This document shows, piece by piece, positions 10,631-22,092 of a DNA stretch of 64,000 bases. Each line of letters starts with the position of its first letter. The stretch's first letter is position 1. Under the pieces are notes generated by a model. The model was not told the origin of the DNA. It saw nothing but the letters and a program-made list of their open reading frames with translations, and ran no database searches. Location: NCBI GenBank assembly GCA_021234155.1, contig JAJEKV010000086.1:186001-250000 (forward strand), given 5' to 3'. This DNA comes from Isoetes taiwanensis (taxonomy: Eukaryota; Streptophyta; Lycopodiopsida; Isoetales; Isoetaceae). The position numbers and the translations under genes were made by a program.

Positions 10631-12535
10631 TCTGCGTCCGATGTAAAATACATTGTACCTATTCAATTCATTAATAAAAATTCTTTTTCAACATCAGCTT
10701 TGGTTTCAATCTTTAATGAATTTCCTTTGTTTCAGTTGCATTGTTCTTGTTCTCGACTCGCTATCCAGGGAAACTGGAGAAAAGCTTCGATGCAGAGTTC
10801 TAGACACAAATTCGAATTAAGGATAGTTCTCGGGTCGGGGTGCTCCTTTTCGTGTAAATTAACAGGGTTCCGAAAAAAAATGGGAATGGAATGAGTCCCA
10901 CTTTAATTAAATACGACTTGAATACCTATTCAAACTGAAACTCTCTACCTGAAAGGACCAGAATTTCATCTTCGTACAACCATTCTTATTTTCGAATTTG
11001 TTGCTACAGGCTCCTTATTCTAGCTGCATTAAACTTTTGGAATTAATCACATGCATTTTCGTAAACTCCCTTACACGATGCACACCTTTAGGAGTTGCTC
11101 CTGCCAAAAACATGGATCAGCAGGTTCTATGCATAATGGGCCACCCATGGCAACGTTAAATAGAGATAAAGACTGACCAGACTAAAAAGTGTTATTCTAT
11201 GGAAGCAAAGCCGAGATGGGGCAGATCTTGTCTCTGGATTCATCACTCTGGGCTCCATTGCCGATTATCTGGAAAATAATTCCTAACACCATTTCAACCT
11301 AAAACAAGCAGCTACCAAGAATAACATTACGTGTGCGATTCAACTGGTTCTGCTGCCGATCTCCACAGAGCGACCTTGAGCACAGCAAAAGAAAGAAACC
11401 GGCTTCAAGAAATGAGACGTCGAGTTCTTTACCAAGTGACCGCCAGTTTACAGGAAATAGGAGGTTTGGAGCAGTCACCAGCATATCCTAGGGATATTCT
11501 AGGATATACCTAGGATATGCCAAAAGCCCACATAAACAAGGGTTTGCCCCCCTAGGGGCAACCCAAAAAACAGAAAAGGAACATGACTTATATATATGAA
11601 ACCTATTTAACATTCAAACTGTAGAACTAGATCTAAATACTTTTTTTGCATGGGTAAACTGTCGGAGCATTGAAATTCCTGGATTTTTTAGTGTCTATTT
11701 ATTTTAGGTAATTTTTGGGTTTCCAGCTTGTTGTTGGCACCGCTTAGAGCACCGCCATTAAAATTCCTCATCGTATTTATTCATAACAGAGGTGATCTGG
11801 TGGCCAAATTAGTTTCGACATTGATATGAAAGGTTTGCAGGCATTGGCTCCTGAAGCCGTCTGCATTCAAAGAAAGCTATCAGCTGTAAGTGAAACTCGT
11901 GAGCAAATGCATCAGGAGCAGAGTACTCTCTACCACGTGAGGGCTCAGTGGAGATTGTGAAATCCCCGGTTAGGTTGTCTTCTAGCCGCTATGTTAAAGC
12001 TCCAAGTAAATCTAGAATGGCAGAACCGGAACCGAAACCTCCAACAGAATCAGTATGTATACTGTTTACTGGCCAGAAACCCCTCAATCCGGCCGATTAC
12101 CTAGAACAAAGTGCCATGTACAAATTTTTTCTAAAAATTTCATATCTTGCACAATTTCTTCTGAGAAGATGGTCTTTTGTCAAGAGTACAATTAACAACG
12201 AATCTTGTTGATTTTGAAAATTAGATCTATGAAAAATTTATTGACACATAATATGGCATGAATGCCGCTAACCCGAAGAAAGGAAACGTACTCTGTGCTC
12301 TGTAACCTTAAATGCAACAAGATCAAGCGCCGGCTTTTTTGAAACCGTAAAATTCCTGAATGGGCGCACAGAATAGGCAGGGAAAAACGTCCCTGCATCC
12401 AAAGAGGCAGGAGTAAAAGTTTAATAGTGCGAGATGTGAAACCGCGGTCAGATTGAGAAAATAATCCGCAGTACAACAATACAAGTGCGGAGATTTAGCT
12501 CCACGGCATGAATAAATCTCGCTGTTGAAAAGGTT
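10630..12535. other. Gene-poor stretch with a small palindrome
   Basis: It holds a palindromic cluster at 11481-11520, where GCATATCCTAGG is mirrored by CCTAGGATATGC. A short exon-like piece lies near 11838-11883 (TTTGCAG before it and GTAAGT after it, reading ALAPEAVCIQRKLSA). Neither can be placed in a gene. Confidence 0.3.
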
Positions 12536-12537
12536 TT

Positions 12538-12573
12538 GACAGCTGTGGAATCTAAACCCACGCCCTGAAAACA
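12538..12573 (-). repeat. Partial duplicate of the tRNA-Leu 3' half
   Basis: The sequence from about 12538 (GACAGCTGTGGAATCTAAAC then CCACGCCCT) closely copies the 3' half of the adjacent tRNA gene (12578 onward) with a few substitutions. It lacks the anticodon arm, so it is a truncated tandem copy and not a functional tRNA. Confidence 0.7.
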
Positions 12574-12577
12574 AAAT

Positions 12578-12582
12578 TGACG

Positions 12583-12613
<31 letters not shown>

Positions 12614-12657
12614 TTGGAGCCTAAATCCAACGCCTTAGACCACTCGGCCAAACCGTC
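12578..12657 (-). tRNA. tRNA-Leu (anticodon UAG)
   Basis: On the minus strand the gene starts GACGGTTTGGCCGAGTGG and ends AGCCGTC plus discriminator A. The acceptor stem pairs over seven positions with one G-U. The anticodon stem TTGGA/TCCAA encloses loop TTTAGGC, giving anticodon UAG. A long variable arm and the TPsiC segment GGGTTCAAATCCC are present, as expected for a class II leucine tRNA. It is 80 nt, with no intron. The intact cloverleaf suggests a functional nuclear gene transcribed by RNA polymerase III. Confidence 0.95.
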
Positions 12658-12659
12658 AT

Positions 12660-13980
12660 TGATGTATATTCGTGCATACGTATTTATTTTATTTCCTAAA
12701 ATAAAGTTTGAGAAAATAATACGACCAAGAACAATGTGCTGCCCTTTATGGCATCATAACGAAGCGGAGAATGAAGTTAGAGAGGACAGGAATTTGAGTT
12801 GGGCGATAATATTGTTCTCAAGATGCAAAAGTTGATGACTCGCATTTGCCCACCTAATTAAAGTACTGAGGTGACATTCCAGTCTCTAAAGGACTTCAAT
12901 GTTGCCACTTATAGACGCATCTAGATGAAGTTTAATAGATCAGCTTCGGTTCAACTTCTAGTATCCTATAATAAAAGAATATATGCCCTTATAGAAAGTT
13001 CCCTAGTAAGATTATTGACATGAAACCAATTTTTGTTATCTTTTGCTGTGCACTTTAAGAATATCATAATCTTTGTTGTAATCAGCCATAGACATAGCTT
13101 GAGGCAGCCAAGGACGCAAGTACAATCTATGTAACTGCATATATTGATTATCGTTATGAGGAAATTGATTGGGAGATATGGTACCAAAGGAGGATCTCCA
13201 AAGCCACTGTATTAAATGAAAAGTCTTTCAAAGCTACAGAGCATTTCGCCAAACACTTAGAAAAAAGATCATGGACATGCAGATTCTAGACATGCCATAC
13301 TTGTCAAATAATCAATGAGCATGCTAAATTCTGACAGCAATAATTCAACTTTAAGTGCTAAACTTTCAGCAGTATCACCATAACCAGGTCTAAACAGAGA
13401 TCTAAAGTTTTTCCAGCCCAATGCATGCTGCAGCTCCTGACGCTTGGAATTCTTGTCGCTACAAATGCCTTTGCTCTCCTCAATAGATGTCATTGGTGAT
13501 AATTTCATCAGGATCATGGCAAAAGTGTACATGAACGATTTTTCAAAATATTGCTTTGCCTCTACATCACTTTACATTTTACAGAATCTTAACAGATATT
13601 TCCAATCTGAAATCGTGTGATTTTCTTAGAATAGATTTTCTGCTATGAGCTAAAAGTTCTTGCATCCGACATGGTGGGAGATACTAGAATCACACGTTAA
13701 ATGAAAGAAGCAAACAGAATCTGCGTTTTAGACATTGGAGCATATGTTAGAATGCTATCAGAACAATACCAATATTCATTCTTAAAAAAGGAGTATTATT
13801 CCCTCTTCCTGTTTGCAAATACTAAGGATGTCAGTCTCATCTGAACTATAAGAAGTTGAAGGATTTGGCACCATAGATTAACCAGCTTTTCATATGGTTA
13901 ATGCCAAATCAACAAATAGAAAACCTTCAGTTTGTTGAAGCACCAACCATATGGCCATTATAAGCCTAAAGCTCTTGTGA
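12660..13980. other. Gene-poor AT-rich stretch
   Basis: Only short, unconvincing open frames. Nothing recognised. Confidence 0.5.
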
Positions 13981-13983
13981 AGC

Positions 13984-14097
13984 TTACTTGCTGGCTTCTT
14001 CTCGCCTATTGTTCTCGACAGACATAATAAAGTTCATAGCCGCTCCAAAGAGTAGGATTGTAGCAACCACATTAGGGAAATCCTTCCAACTGTTTTC
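13984..14097 (-). CDS. Possible last exon of a small membrane protein
   Basis: A minus-strand segment preceded by the acceptor-like TTGCAG encodes 37 residues ending at a TAA: a polar start (ENSWKDFPN), one hydrophobic helix (VVATILLFGAAMNFIMSV) and a charged tail (ENNRREEASK). This looks like the end of a single-pass membrane subunit. A possible first exon is an ATG at 14667 followed by MAPGSPKPGFQPCGLPIG and a GTAACT donor, but its phase does not match directly, so at least one further exon would be needed. The family is not identified. Confidence 0.35.
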   Translation of the reverse strand, partial: ENSWKDFPNVVATILLFGAAMNFIMSVENNRREEASK

Positions 14098-14099
14098 CT

Positions 14100-16855
14100 G
14101 CAAGCCTGAAAACTTTTTTGTCGAGTGCACCTTCATCTATAGCACATAGCATATTAGTATGCCAAGGTACCCTGCGGTTTACACATAATAGAAGACGACG
14201 ATCAGGTAACTACTTCCAAACAACACCATGATATATATTGCGTATATATTGCTAATCAGGGCACTAGAGCTGAGTAAAAAACACCAGGAACGCAAATATG
14301 CTCTTGAGGCTGTGTTCAATTCATGCCTTTCTCGCCATATACGCATTGAACAGTAAAAATGTTGGTTATATGGATTGGTTACATGGATGCTTATATAAGA
14401 AGCTGATGCCTTGTCCAATTCTTATCTTTCTTGCTATACAAGCAATGATCACTGTAAAAAAAAAAAAGTATATATGGATGTTTTTGCAAATTTTCTTTCA
14501 CAGAAAGTATAAAAATTGCACAAAGCATTCTCGAACTTTGGCTGAATGAGAATAGACAATACGTGGGTTCTGTCCGAAAAAACCAACATCAGAACCAGTT
14601 ACTGCAGACGCCGCCCAATTGGAAGACCGCAAGGCTGAAACCCTGGCTTCGGTGAACCCGGAGCCATGATCTTGAGATCTGTCTTCACAACAATTTGTCA
14701 TGCACGTCCAGCCTGTGATACCTATTGCAAAAGCGAAGACACAAGAATATTAAGCCAATGTTAATCTCTCAGGAATATTTGAATCATTGCAAATTGGTTG
14801 AATGGTGAAAACATGTACTTTATGGACACATAGACACATATATTATAAGCTTTGATTATAAATTTTTGATGTTTATGTTAATGGGTTTTTTATCCAACGT
14901 TGGCTGGCTGTGAGCCGTTGATGGGCAGGATATTCATGGCATTGTTCCAGATCTACGGCTATTAACATTTTACGAAAAAAATGGCATGTTAAATCTCGAT
15001 TGGACATATGGTGTAAAAGGAGCATTGCCATAATAAACTCAGGATTTTTACATAGCCATGGTCTCAAACTCATGGATTTCTAGATGGCTATTATACACAG
15101 CAGTTCACAAGGCTAAATAAAACAATGCAAAACATCAGACTGGCAAACAGGGCCTCTGTCACGAAGCAAGCCCTGCTCACCAAGAATCAGCTCCAAGCAG
15201 TTTGTGGAAGTACTCTGCAGTGTGCGGATTGAATCAGCTGTGGAACTGCCCTCTAGTACGTGGAATGTTCCTCAGAAGTGCCAACGACACTGTCGAAACT
15301 ACAAACACCCAAAATCTGACTGCCCTAACCCCAAAAACCCATGATCTCCTCTGTACCCTACAACCAGCCCAATGAATCAGCTCAGAATTTCAATGTGGGA
15401 TAGATTGAATGATAGAAATCAACCTACCAGCTCACTCCATCCCGCCAGCCGCTCAAATCTTGCAGACGTTTCTGGAGCCGACAAGAATGGCATGCCATCT
15501 AGAGCTGTCTGCCCAATAGAGCCGCCCATGTGTGCATCCAATTCCTTCTATCCTCACGACATGCATAGGAACGGCAAAAAAAACACATACCCAAACTCAA
15601 ATTTGAAATATCTACCATTAACAGCCAACAAACTGCTCAAATCAGTTAAAAAATACGGTTTTTCTATGGTTTCTCATACAATACACAACCAAAATCTTGG
15701 CCCAACCATGCCAAAAAAGTCTTCCACAAATACCAAATGAAAATATTGCAGGTTTATCACAACGATGATGTGAAAAACTAATGATATAGAACCATGCCAG
15801 GTCAAACTAGGTTGATGTGACATGCTACGTGATAGGCTGGAATTGCAAAAAAGCTCCACCCTAGGAATGTTATTTGCCATCGTTATGAATGTTTGCTAAA
15901 AGTGCATGTTGTTTACAAATTAACAAAGGAATGCAAAGAAAATGCATCTAGCCTAAACAATGGTGTTAATCACAAACAACAAAATAAGAAGATGTTATTT
16001 TAGTATACACTAGAAATGTGTGCCCGGCGATGCCGGGCATTAGTCGTGGACATGTGGAATGGGTGAGTAATATAGTTTATAGGTGGAATAAGAATGTGTA
16101 ATCGATTTTGTAGATGTATTGGAGTGCCGAGTATAGAGGTTTAGGGTTTAGGCACTAGCCATGGGTAGGAATAGCAAAAAGCATAGTGTAATGGTAGATG
16201 TATTGGGGCATGTAGTTTAAGGTATTGGTTTAGAGCTTGTCGTGCTTTACGCTTTTTTGGATGTATTTTTTGCATTAAATTTCTAACATTTCATGCACAT
16301 AGAGCCTTTTGGATATATGCATTCCCTTTAGAGCCTTTTGGGCTACATTGAAAGTTTTAAGCTTAAGATCTTGGGCCAATAATAAGTCGCGCATAAATAG
16401 TTGTGTGCTAACTCGAATCGCATGAACTTGAGTTGTTTAAATCAATCTCAGAGTGTTCAAAATGGTTGGAGTTGCTTGTGAATAATAGTAAAAGCGTGCC
16501 TAACATTGCCGCGCTTCTTTTAGAGCATGTGTTTATGGGCATTTAATAGCTCACAATCATAATTCCATATTGTATTCTTATGGTTATAAACGCTCCCAAA
16601 AAGACATCCAAGCATCGTTGCATGCAGTATTGATCGATTGCACTCCTTTATGTTACCTCATTCATTTATATTGTTTGTTTAGTTGTGACTACTGCATTCT
16701 TACATGTAATTTATTGAGTCGCTTTAAATGGCCAAACTACATTAAATTTGCATGCAAGGTCATTCATAAGCCTCTCATTAGCAAGTGTTATATAGTATAT
16801 CACTATATTTGCGACTAAGTGATATATAGCAACCAAGCCTTCCAAAGAAAACCGC
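14100..16855. other. Gene-poor stretch
   Basis: AT-rich with scattered short open frames. A segment at about 15019-15075 is repeated at about 57133-57190 (see findings). A small hairpin GCCCGGCGATGCCGGGC lies near 16022. No gene beyond the possible exon at 14603-14667 is supported. Confidence 0.4.
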
Positions 16856-17177
16856 ATTCTTTTTTTTTTTTTTTTGAGGGTAAGGATATGTATTATATTT
16901 ATTATAATCAATTATACAATGGATGTCCCCATTAGGGATAGATAGGAAGAATTATCTCTAAGCAGGGTTATCCCTGGAGTCCAAGTCTTGTACTCCATGG
17001 TTATAGTTCCAGTCTTCTCCACCCCTGGGTTACTATAGGGGAGTGCCCTTCTTCTCCCAGAGGGGATACTATCCAGTTCTTTTAGCCATTTTCCAAGAGA
17101 GATGGATTGAAGGATACCCCCCTTACAAATTAATGTGGATTCAAGATAACTCTATCTCTGCTGATAGATGGTACCAC

Positions 17178-20100
17178 TTATCCATCTTGAGAATCCCAAT
17201 GGCATCTAAAAAAGAAGTAGAACCCTGTCAGACTTCCTATCCTGTCCAGTTCTCTATTGTAGTTACGTCCAAATTTACGATGATGGGCCAGGGCCATGAG
17301 GGCCACTTCTTGGTTAAACTGATTTTTTATTCGGTCTGTTGATGTAACTAAGCCACCAAGAGCTACTCCACATCGGTGTTTCCATACACACCAAAGAGAT
17401 ATGTTGGTGAGTGAGAGTTGGATTATATCTTCCCCTAGACTGACTAGTATTTCTGGCCATGATAGCTGGTATATATCCAATCCGATAATTGGACTGACCC
17501 ATTTCCAGAAGTCGTTTATTTCTGGGCAGAAGAAGAGGTGATCCAATGTCTCAGAGGCCCCACAGCCCAATGGACAAAGATCATGATGCACTATATCCCT
17601 ATTTAGTAACCAAGTCATGTTGCATAAACCATCCTGTAGACTGATCCAACGGAAAAACTGTAGTTTCCTCGAGCATAGAGAAGTCCAGGACACGGTTAGT
17701 AATTCCTTCGTGTCTACTTGATCCAAACCCAATATGTCAGCAGCCTTTAGTGGAGGTGGTGCATTAGCAAGCCATATATTTTCCTGACCTTATAACCATC
17801 TTCATCCCCACATATCCATCTTTCCTCCGGCCCTGCATTCCCTGAGAGCATGTTAACATTCCTCATTATCTTTTTAAATACCTTTCTATCCCCGACCCCT
17901 ATAGCAGGTATGAGGGCTCTCAGTCTGGTCCATGAAATCCATCTATCACTTTCCCATAAGTGCCCCACCTTAGTTACTCCTGCCATACGCCACTTAACAA
18001 AAATACGAGGGTGGACCGGTTGCTGGCGAGCTGGTCCTTCTCCCAAATTCAGTACATTCGAATAAAACCGAGACATCCGGCTTCCCTTGGAGCATCATCC
18101 ACCTGAAACAAATCTTGCACTTCTTGCCAAGCTCCCAAAATTTTTCTCATGACCGGGGATGTGCCCGACCCCAGTTTGAACTTATAGAAGAGAGACCCAG
18201 TCTCATCCCTAGGGATGGAAGGTTTACCCCTTATCTTGCCTTGTTGGAGCCAAAATCTCACTAGATCAATTGCTGGTGATCTGTCATTCTGAATAGCCCG
18301 CCAAACAAATTTAGCCGCTAGAGCTCTTGCCTGAACCATTGGGTCCTTACAACCTAGCCCCCCATCCTTCCTATCACGACACATTTCTGTCCATGCTACC
18401 TTTGCTTTTTTTCCCCATATGAACCTGCGGATAATTACCATAATTTGATCATATACATATTTTTGCGCCACAATTGCCGACGAATAGTAGATGTGAGTGG
18501 CATTGAGGATTGCATTTGCTACTGTCACTCGTCCCATAGTTGAGAGAGCTTTGCAGGACCACAGATTGACCTTTTTTCGAATCTTTTCTACAATTGGAGA
18601 CCACAGACCTTTTAGATTTTCTGCCAGATTAAGAGGCATACCCAAAAGTTTCACCGTTTCTGAGGCAGCGACTGTATGAAAGTTCCATGCCTTAACCCTA
18701 GCATCAACGACCCCATCAAATGGCCATATAACTGCACATTTGGCTGGGTTTATTTCTATTCCAGCTATAGAAAAAAAGGAACCCAGTGCCTCCTGAAAGG
18801 CTTCAAAACTCTTGTCATCATATCTTAAGAAAAGGAAAGTATCATCCGCATATTGCATTATTGTCAGCCTTCGGTCCGAACCTGGAAGAGTTAAACCATT
18901 TACCATGCCTCTTGCTTCCAATTCCTTCACCATTCGAGTTAAAAGGTTTGCCATGATCAGGAATAGGTACGGAGCAAGGGGGCAGCCCTGTCTGATTCCT
19001 TTTCTGAGGTCAAAGAGGCCAGAGGGCTGGCCATTCACCAACACTGATGCAGATGCCATCTTGTTCAAGCCCATAACTAAATTAATGAAGTCTGTTTCAA
19101 AACCCATATGTGCCATGACCTCCTTCAACCCATTCCATCTTAGTGTGTCATAGGCTCTGCGAAAGTCAAGTTTAAGCATAACACATTCCTGGCCCGAGTG
19201 CTTACACCAGTGAAGCCCCTCCCTAGCGGCCAGGTAATTGTCCAGGATGTTTCTATTTGGAAGGAAAGCTGATTGTTCACATCCTATCACACGGGCTAGG
19301 ATTGGTTTAATTCGAATAGCTATGACTTTCATGATCACTTTATACAGAACATTGGTTAGTGCAATCGGTCTCCATTCATTGATGGCCTGAGGCCTGCTTA
19401 CTTTTGGGATGAGTGCAATGAATCCATTTGCCAAGGCTGGGTGGAGATATCTGACAGCCCAAGCTCCTTTGATTGCTGCAACAAAGGAAGAACCCAAGAT
19501 ATCCCAGAATTCTACATAGAACTCTGGTGGGAACCCATCTGGCCCGGGGGATTTCCCTGAAGCTAGAGAACTTAACGCTTTGTATATTTCTGCATCTCCT
19601 GGTTCCTGAAGCAATAGTCTGTTCTCCTCGTTGTTTATTGTAAGACCTTGACTGATAGAGGGTAACCATTTGGAGCAATGGGAGGAGTAATCATTTGGAA
19701 GAGGGTCTTCCTTAAAAAGCCCTTCGTAGCTGTTTCTAAAGAATGCTCTTATTTCTGCCTCCCCTTTTATGACTTGATGCTGGTCATCAATTACCGAGGT
19801 AATGCTATTCTCGGCCAACCTGGCTCCTGCCAATCTGAAGTAACACTTGGAGTTCTCATGATCCACTTCAGCATACCACTTAGTCCTGGATCTCATAGCT
19901 GCCCCACGGGCTTCCTCTTCCTCTATTGCTTTAACTCTGATAGTTAATTCTTCCTCAACTTTCTGATATACAATGTTGAATGGGTCTGAAACTAAATCTT
20001 GTTTGACTTGTCGAATTTCATTATAGAGATCGGCTTTAGACCTACGAAACTCCTGGGCACGCTCTCTACCCCATCTTTTTATCCAATCTTTCATCAGGGC

Positions 20101-20964
20101 ATTTATTTTAACCCATGCTTTCATGCTAGGGAGCCCTTCCTCCCTTGGCTGCGCCAGAATAAATTCTCTAAAGGGATTACAGAATGCTTCCTTTCCTAGG
20201 AGCCCAGTATTAAATTTAAAGGGAGTATTGCCCTTTCGTCTAGCAAAGGGAAGATCCTCCAATACTAGTTTTTGTGGCACATGATCAGACTGTGAGAAGG
20301 TAAGGTCCCCTTCAACAAAACACTTATCCATGAACGGGGCCGACTTGTTGGCCAAATAGAACCTATCCAGAAGACAATAAACTCTATCCATACCTTTTTG
20401 CTTATTTGACCAGGAGTATGGAGTATTCGATGGAGGGAAGAGAGCAAATCCATTATTATTGAGAAGAGAGTCCCATGCTACCCTCTCTTCCCCTAAGAGG
20501 TTCCTGATCAGTCCAAGCTTTTGGTCCCATACATCCGTCATGTTGAGGTCACCGCCTAAAATCCAGTTTTCCCCTGGTTGGCTGACCAACCACGTATTTA
20601 TCTCTCTCCATAGCACAGCTCTTTCTGCAGGCTTGTTGGTGGCATATATGTTAATCAGCCCCCATTGGACTCCATCCGTTTCAAATTGTATTGCCTGCCA
20701 TCTCCCATCAGTTCCCACATATTGGAGGTTGCTAGTTAGACCTCTCCACAGAATTCCGGTCCCCCCTTTGGTGCCTCTAGCTGCACAGGTAAGAGCGGAA
20801 TATTGGCTACCCACCCATCCCCCTAATGAGCTAGATTCAAAGTCTGGGAGCCTGTGTTCTTGTATCATGATGACGTCAGCATTCATAGATCTTATGGCTG
20901 CCAGAACTCTGGCCCTTTTCAAAACACCTTTAATTCCCCGAAGGTTCCACGACACTATTTTCAT
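17178..20964 (-). CDS. LINE ORF2: endonuclease, reverse transcriptase, zf-RVT
   Basis: The first uninterrupted part (20964-18049, about 970 residues, starting MKIVSWNLRGIKG) has an AP-endonuclease domain (WNLRG, IQEHR, GGDLN, final SDH) in residues 1-230 and a reverse transcriptase with SPGPDGFPPEFY, GIRQGCPLAP and the catalytic YADD. The frame shifts once at about 18050-18076 (continuing SRFYSNVLNLGEG) and again at about 17733-17747 (continuing LKAADILGLDQVD). It ends in a zf-RVT domain with CPLGCGASETLDHLFFCPEI. The protein nicks target DNA and primes cDNA synthesis there. I prefer the methionine at 20964 because MKIVSWN is the usual endonuclease start; an upstream in-frame ATG exists at 20985. 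Confidence 0.9.
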
Positions 20965-22087
20965 TGTTATTCCCCAGATCCCCATGCCCTTCCCAGAATA
21001 AAACCGTGACCTTTCCTTCCCTTTGGGGAGAATCTATTCCTATGTGGCACTCATCCCAAGGGTTGCCCATTATGATCCCCCAATCATTTTGATCCAGGGT
21101 ATTTGCTAATTGCGTCTGGTCTTGTCCCCCTTTTGTACCAAGACATGGGTCACTGTTACTCGGGGGCCAATACACCAGTGTCCTTTGATGTTGTAAATCC
21201 CCTTGACCTTGAAGGACATTACCCGTATTTCTAGAACTTCCAATGCCCCATTCCCCTTTATTATTCTGAAACCTACAGGGTACTTGAAAAAAGTTGTTGA
21301 TGGGCAGGTTACAAAGTGCAATTGGAGTTTGTACTACAAAGGATTGAATTTGTTTGTAAGTTCTGGTACATGTTTGTTTCTTCCCAAAGAAAATATCAGA
21401 CCAAATACATGCAATTCCTAGCCTCATTTCAAAGGGCCCCAGCAGTCTGTCCACATTACATAGTTTACATTTTAATTGTAGTACCATGTAGGCATATTGT
21501 TGTGTATCCATTACAAAAACTCCAGTCTGCATCTTCCAAAGACCTATTTTGATTCTTTTGAGTATACCAAAAAGTACATATTGCATTTTCAACTTTGGAT
21601 CTGCATTCTTGTCATTCCGGACAGAACCTGTATTTCTGCCATGCCACATCAAAGTTATCCCTTCATCTGCCAATTGTGGAAGAGGGGTACAGTACGTAAA
21701 TCTGCCATGTTCACTATGGGCTTGTGCCCTTACTGCCATAATCCTGCTGTCAGCCAATATTTGACAAAGTTTTCTTTCACTGCCAAGTTGCCAACAATTT
21801 AGGGTGGTCCCAATCTTTTGGAGGCCAACCTTCTTATATTGCAGCATTATCTTAACAAGCAAGCTAGAATTTCGGGTTAACCAAGGCATCCTTGTACCAT
21901 GGCTTAACTTCCACCAACAAATTACCACAACCATCATTCTACTACTTAATATGAGAAAACATACATAATCGCACGGGAGATGGTTCAAAAACTTACCTCC
22001 AAGACGAGATAAGGCTCCCATAGAGTAAGTCGCAACAATAAACTGCTTAAGGGATAGGATTCCCTCTATATGTATACTAGCTGCCAT
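20930..22087 (-). CDS. LINE additional ORF between ORF1 and ORF2
   Basis: This uninterrupted 385-codon frame starts five bases after the ORF1 stop and overlaps the ORF2 start by about 35-56 bases in another frame. A frame this long is improbable by chance at this base composition. It is rich in Cys, Trp, Met and aromatic residues with a basic middle (QYKKVGLQKIG, SERKLCQILADSR) and a polar Gly/Asn/Gln-rich C terminus. I recognise no domain. It could be an accessory protein or a remnant of an ORF1 extension. Coding status is inferred from length and packing only. Confidence 0.45.
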   Translation of the reverse strand: MAASIHIEGILSLKQFIVATYSMGALSRLGGKFLNHLPCDYVCFLILSSRMMVVVICWWKLSHGTRMPWLTRNSSLLVKIMLQYKKVGLQKIGTTLNCWQLGSERKLCQILADSRIMAVRAQAHSEHGRFTYCTPLPQLADEGITLMWHGRNTGSVRNDKNADPKLKMQYVLFGILKRIKIGLWKMQTGVFVMDTQQYAYMVLQLKCKLCNVDRLLGPFEMRLGIACIWSDIFFGKKQTCTRTYKQIQSFVVQTPIALCNLPINNFFQVPCRFQNNKGEWGIGSSRNTGNVLQGQGDLQHQRTLVYWPPSNSDPCLGTKGGQDQTQLANTLDQNDWGIIMGNPWDECHIGIDSPQREGKVTVLFWEGHGDLGNNNENSVVEPSGN

Positions 22088-22092
22088 TAGTT

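Noticed and set aside
18497-21001. Plus-strand frames opposite LINE ORF2
   Set aside because: Antisense shadows of a clearly coding minus strand.
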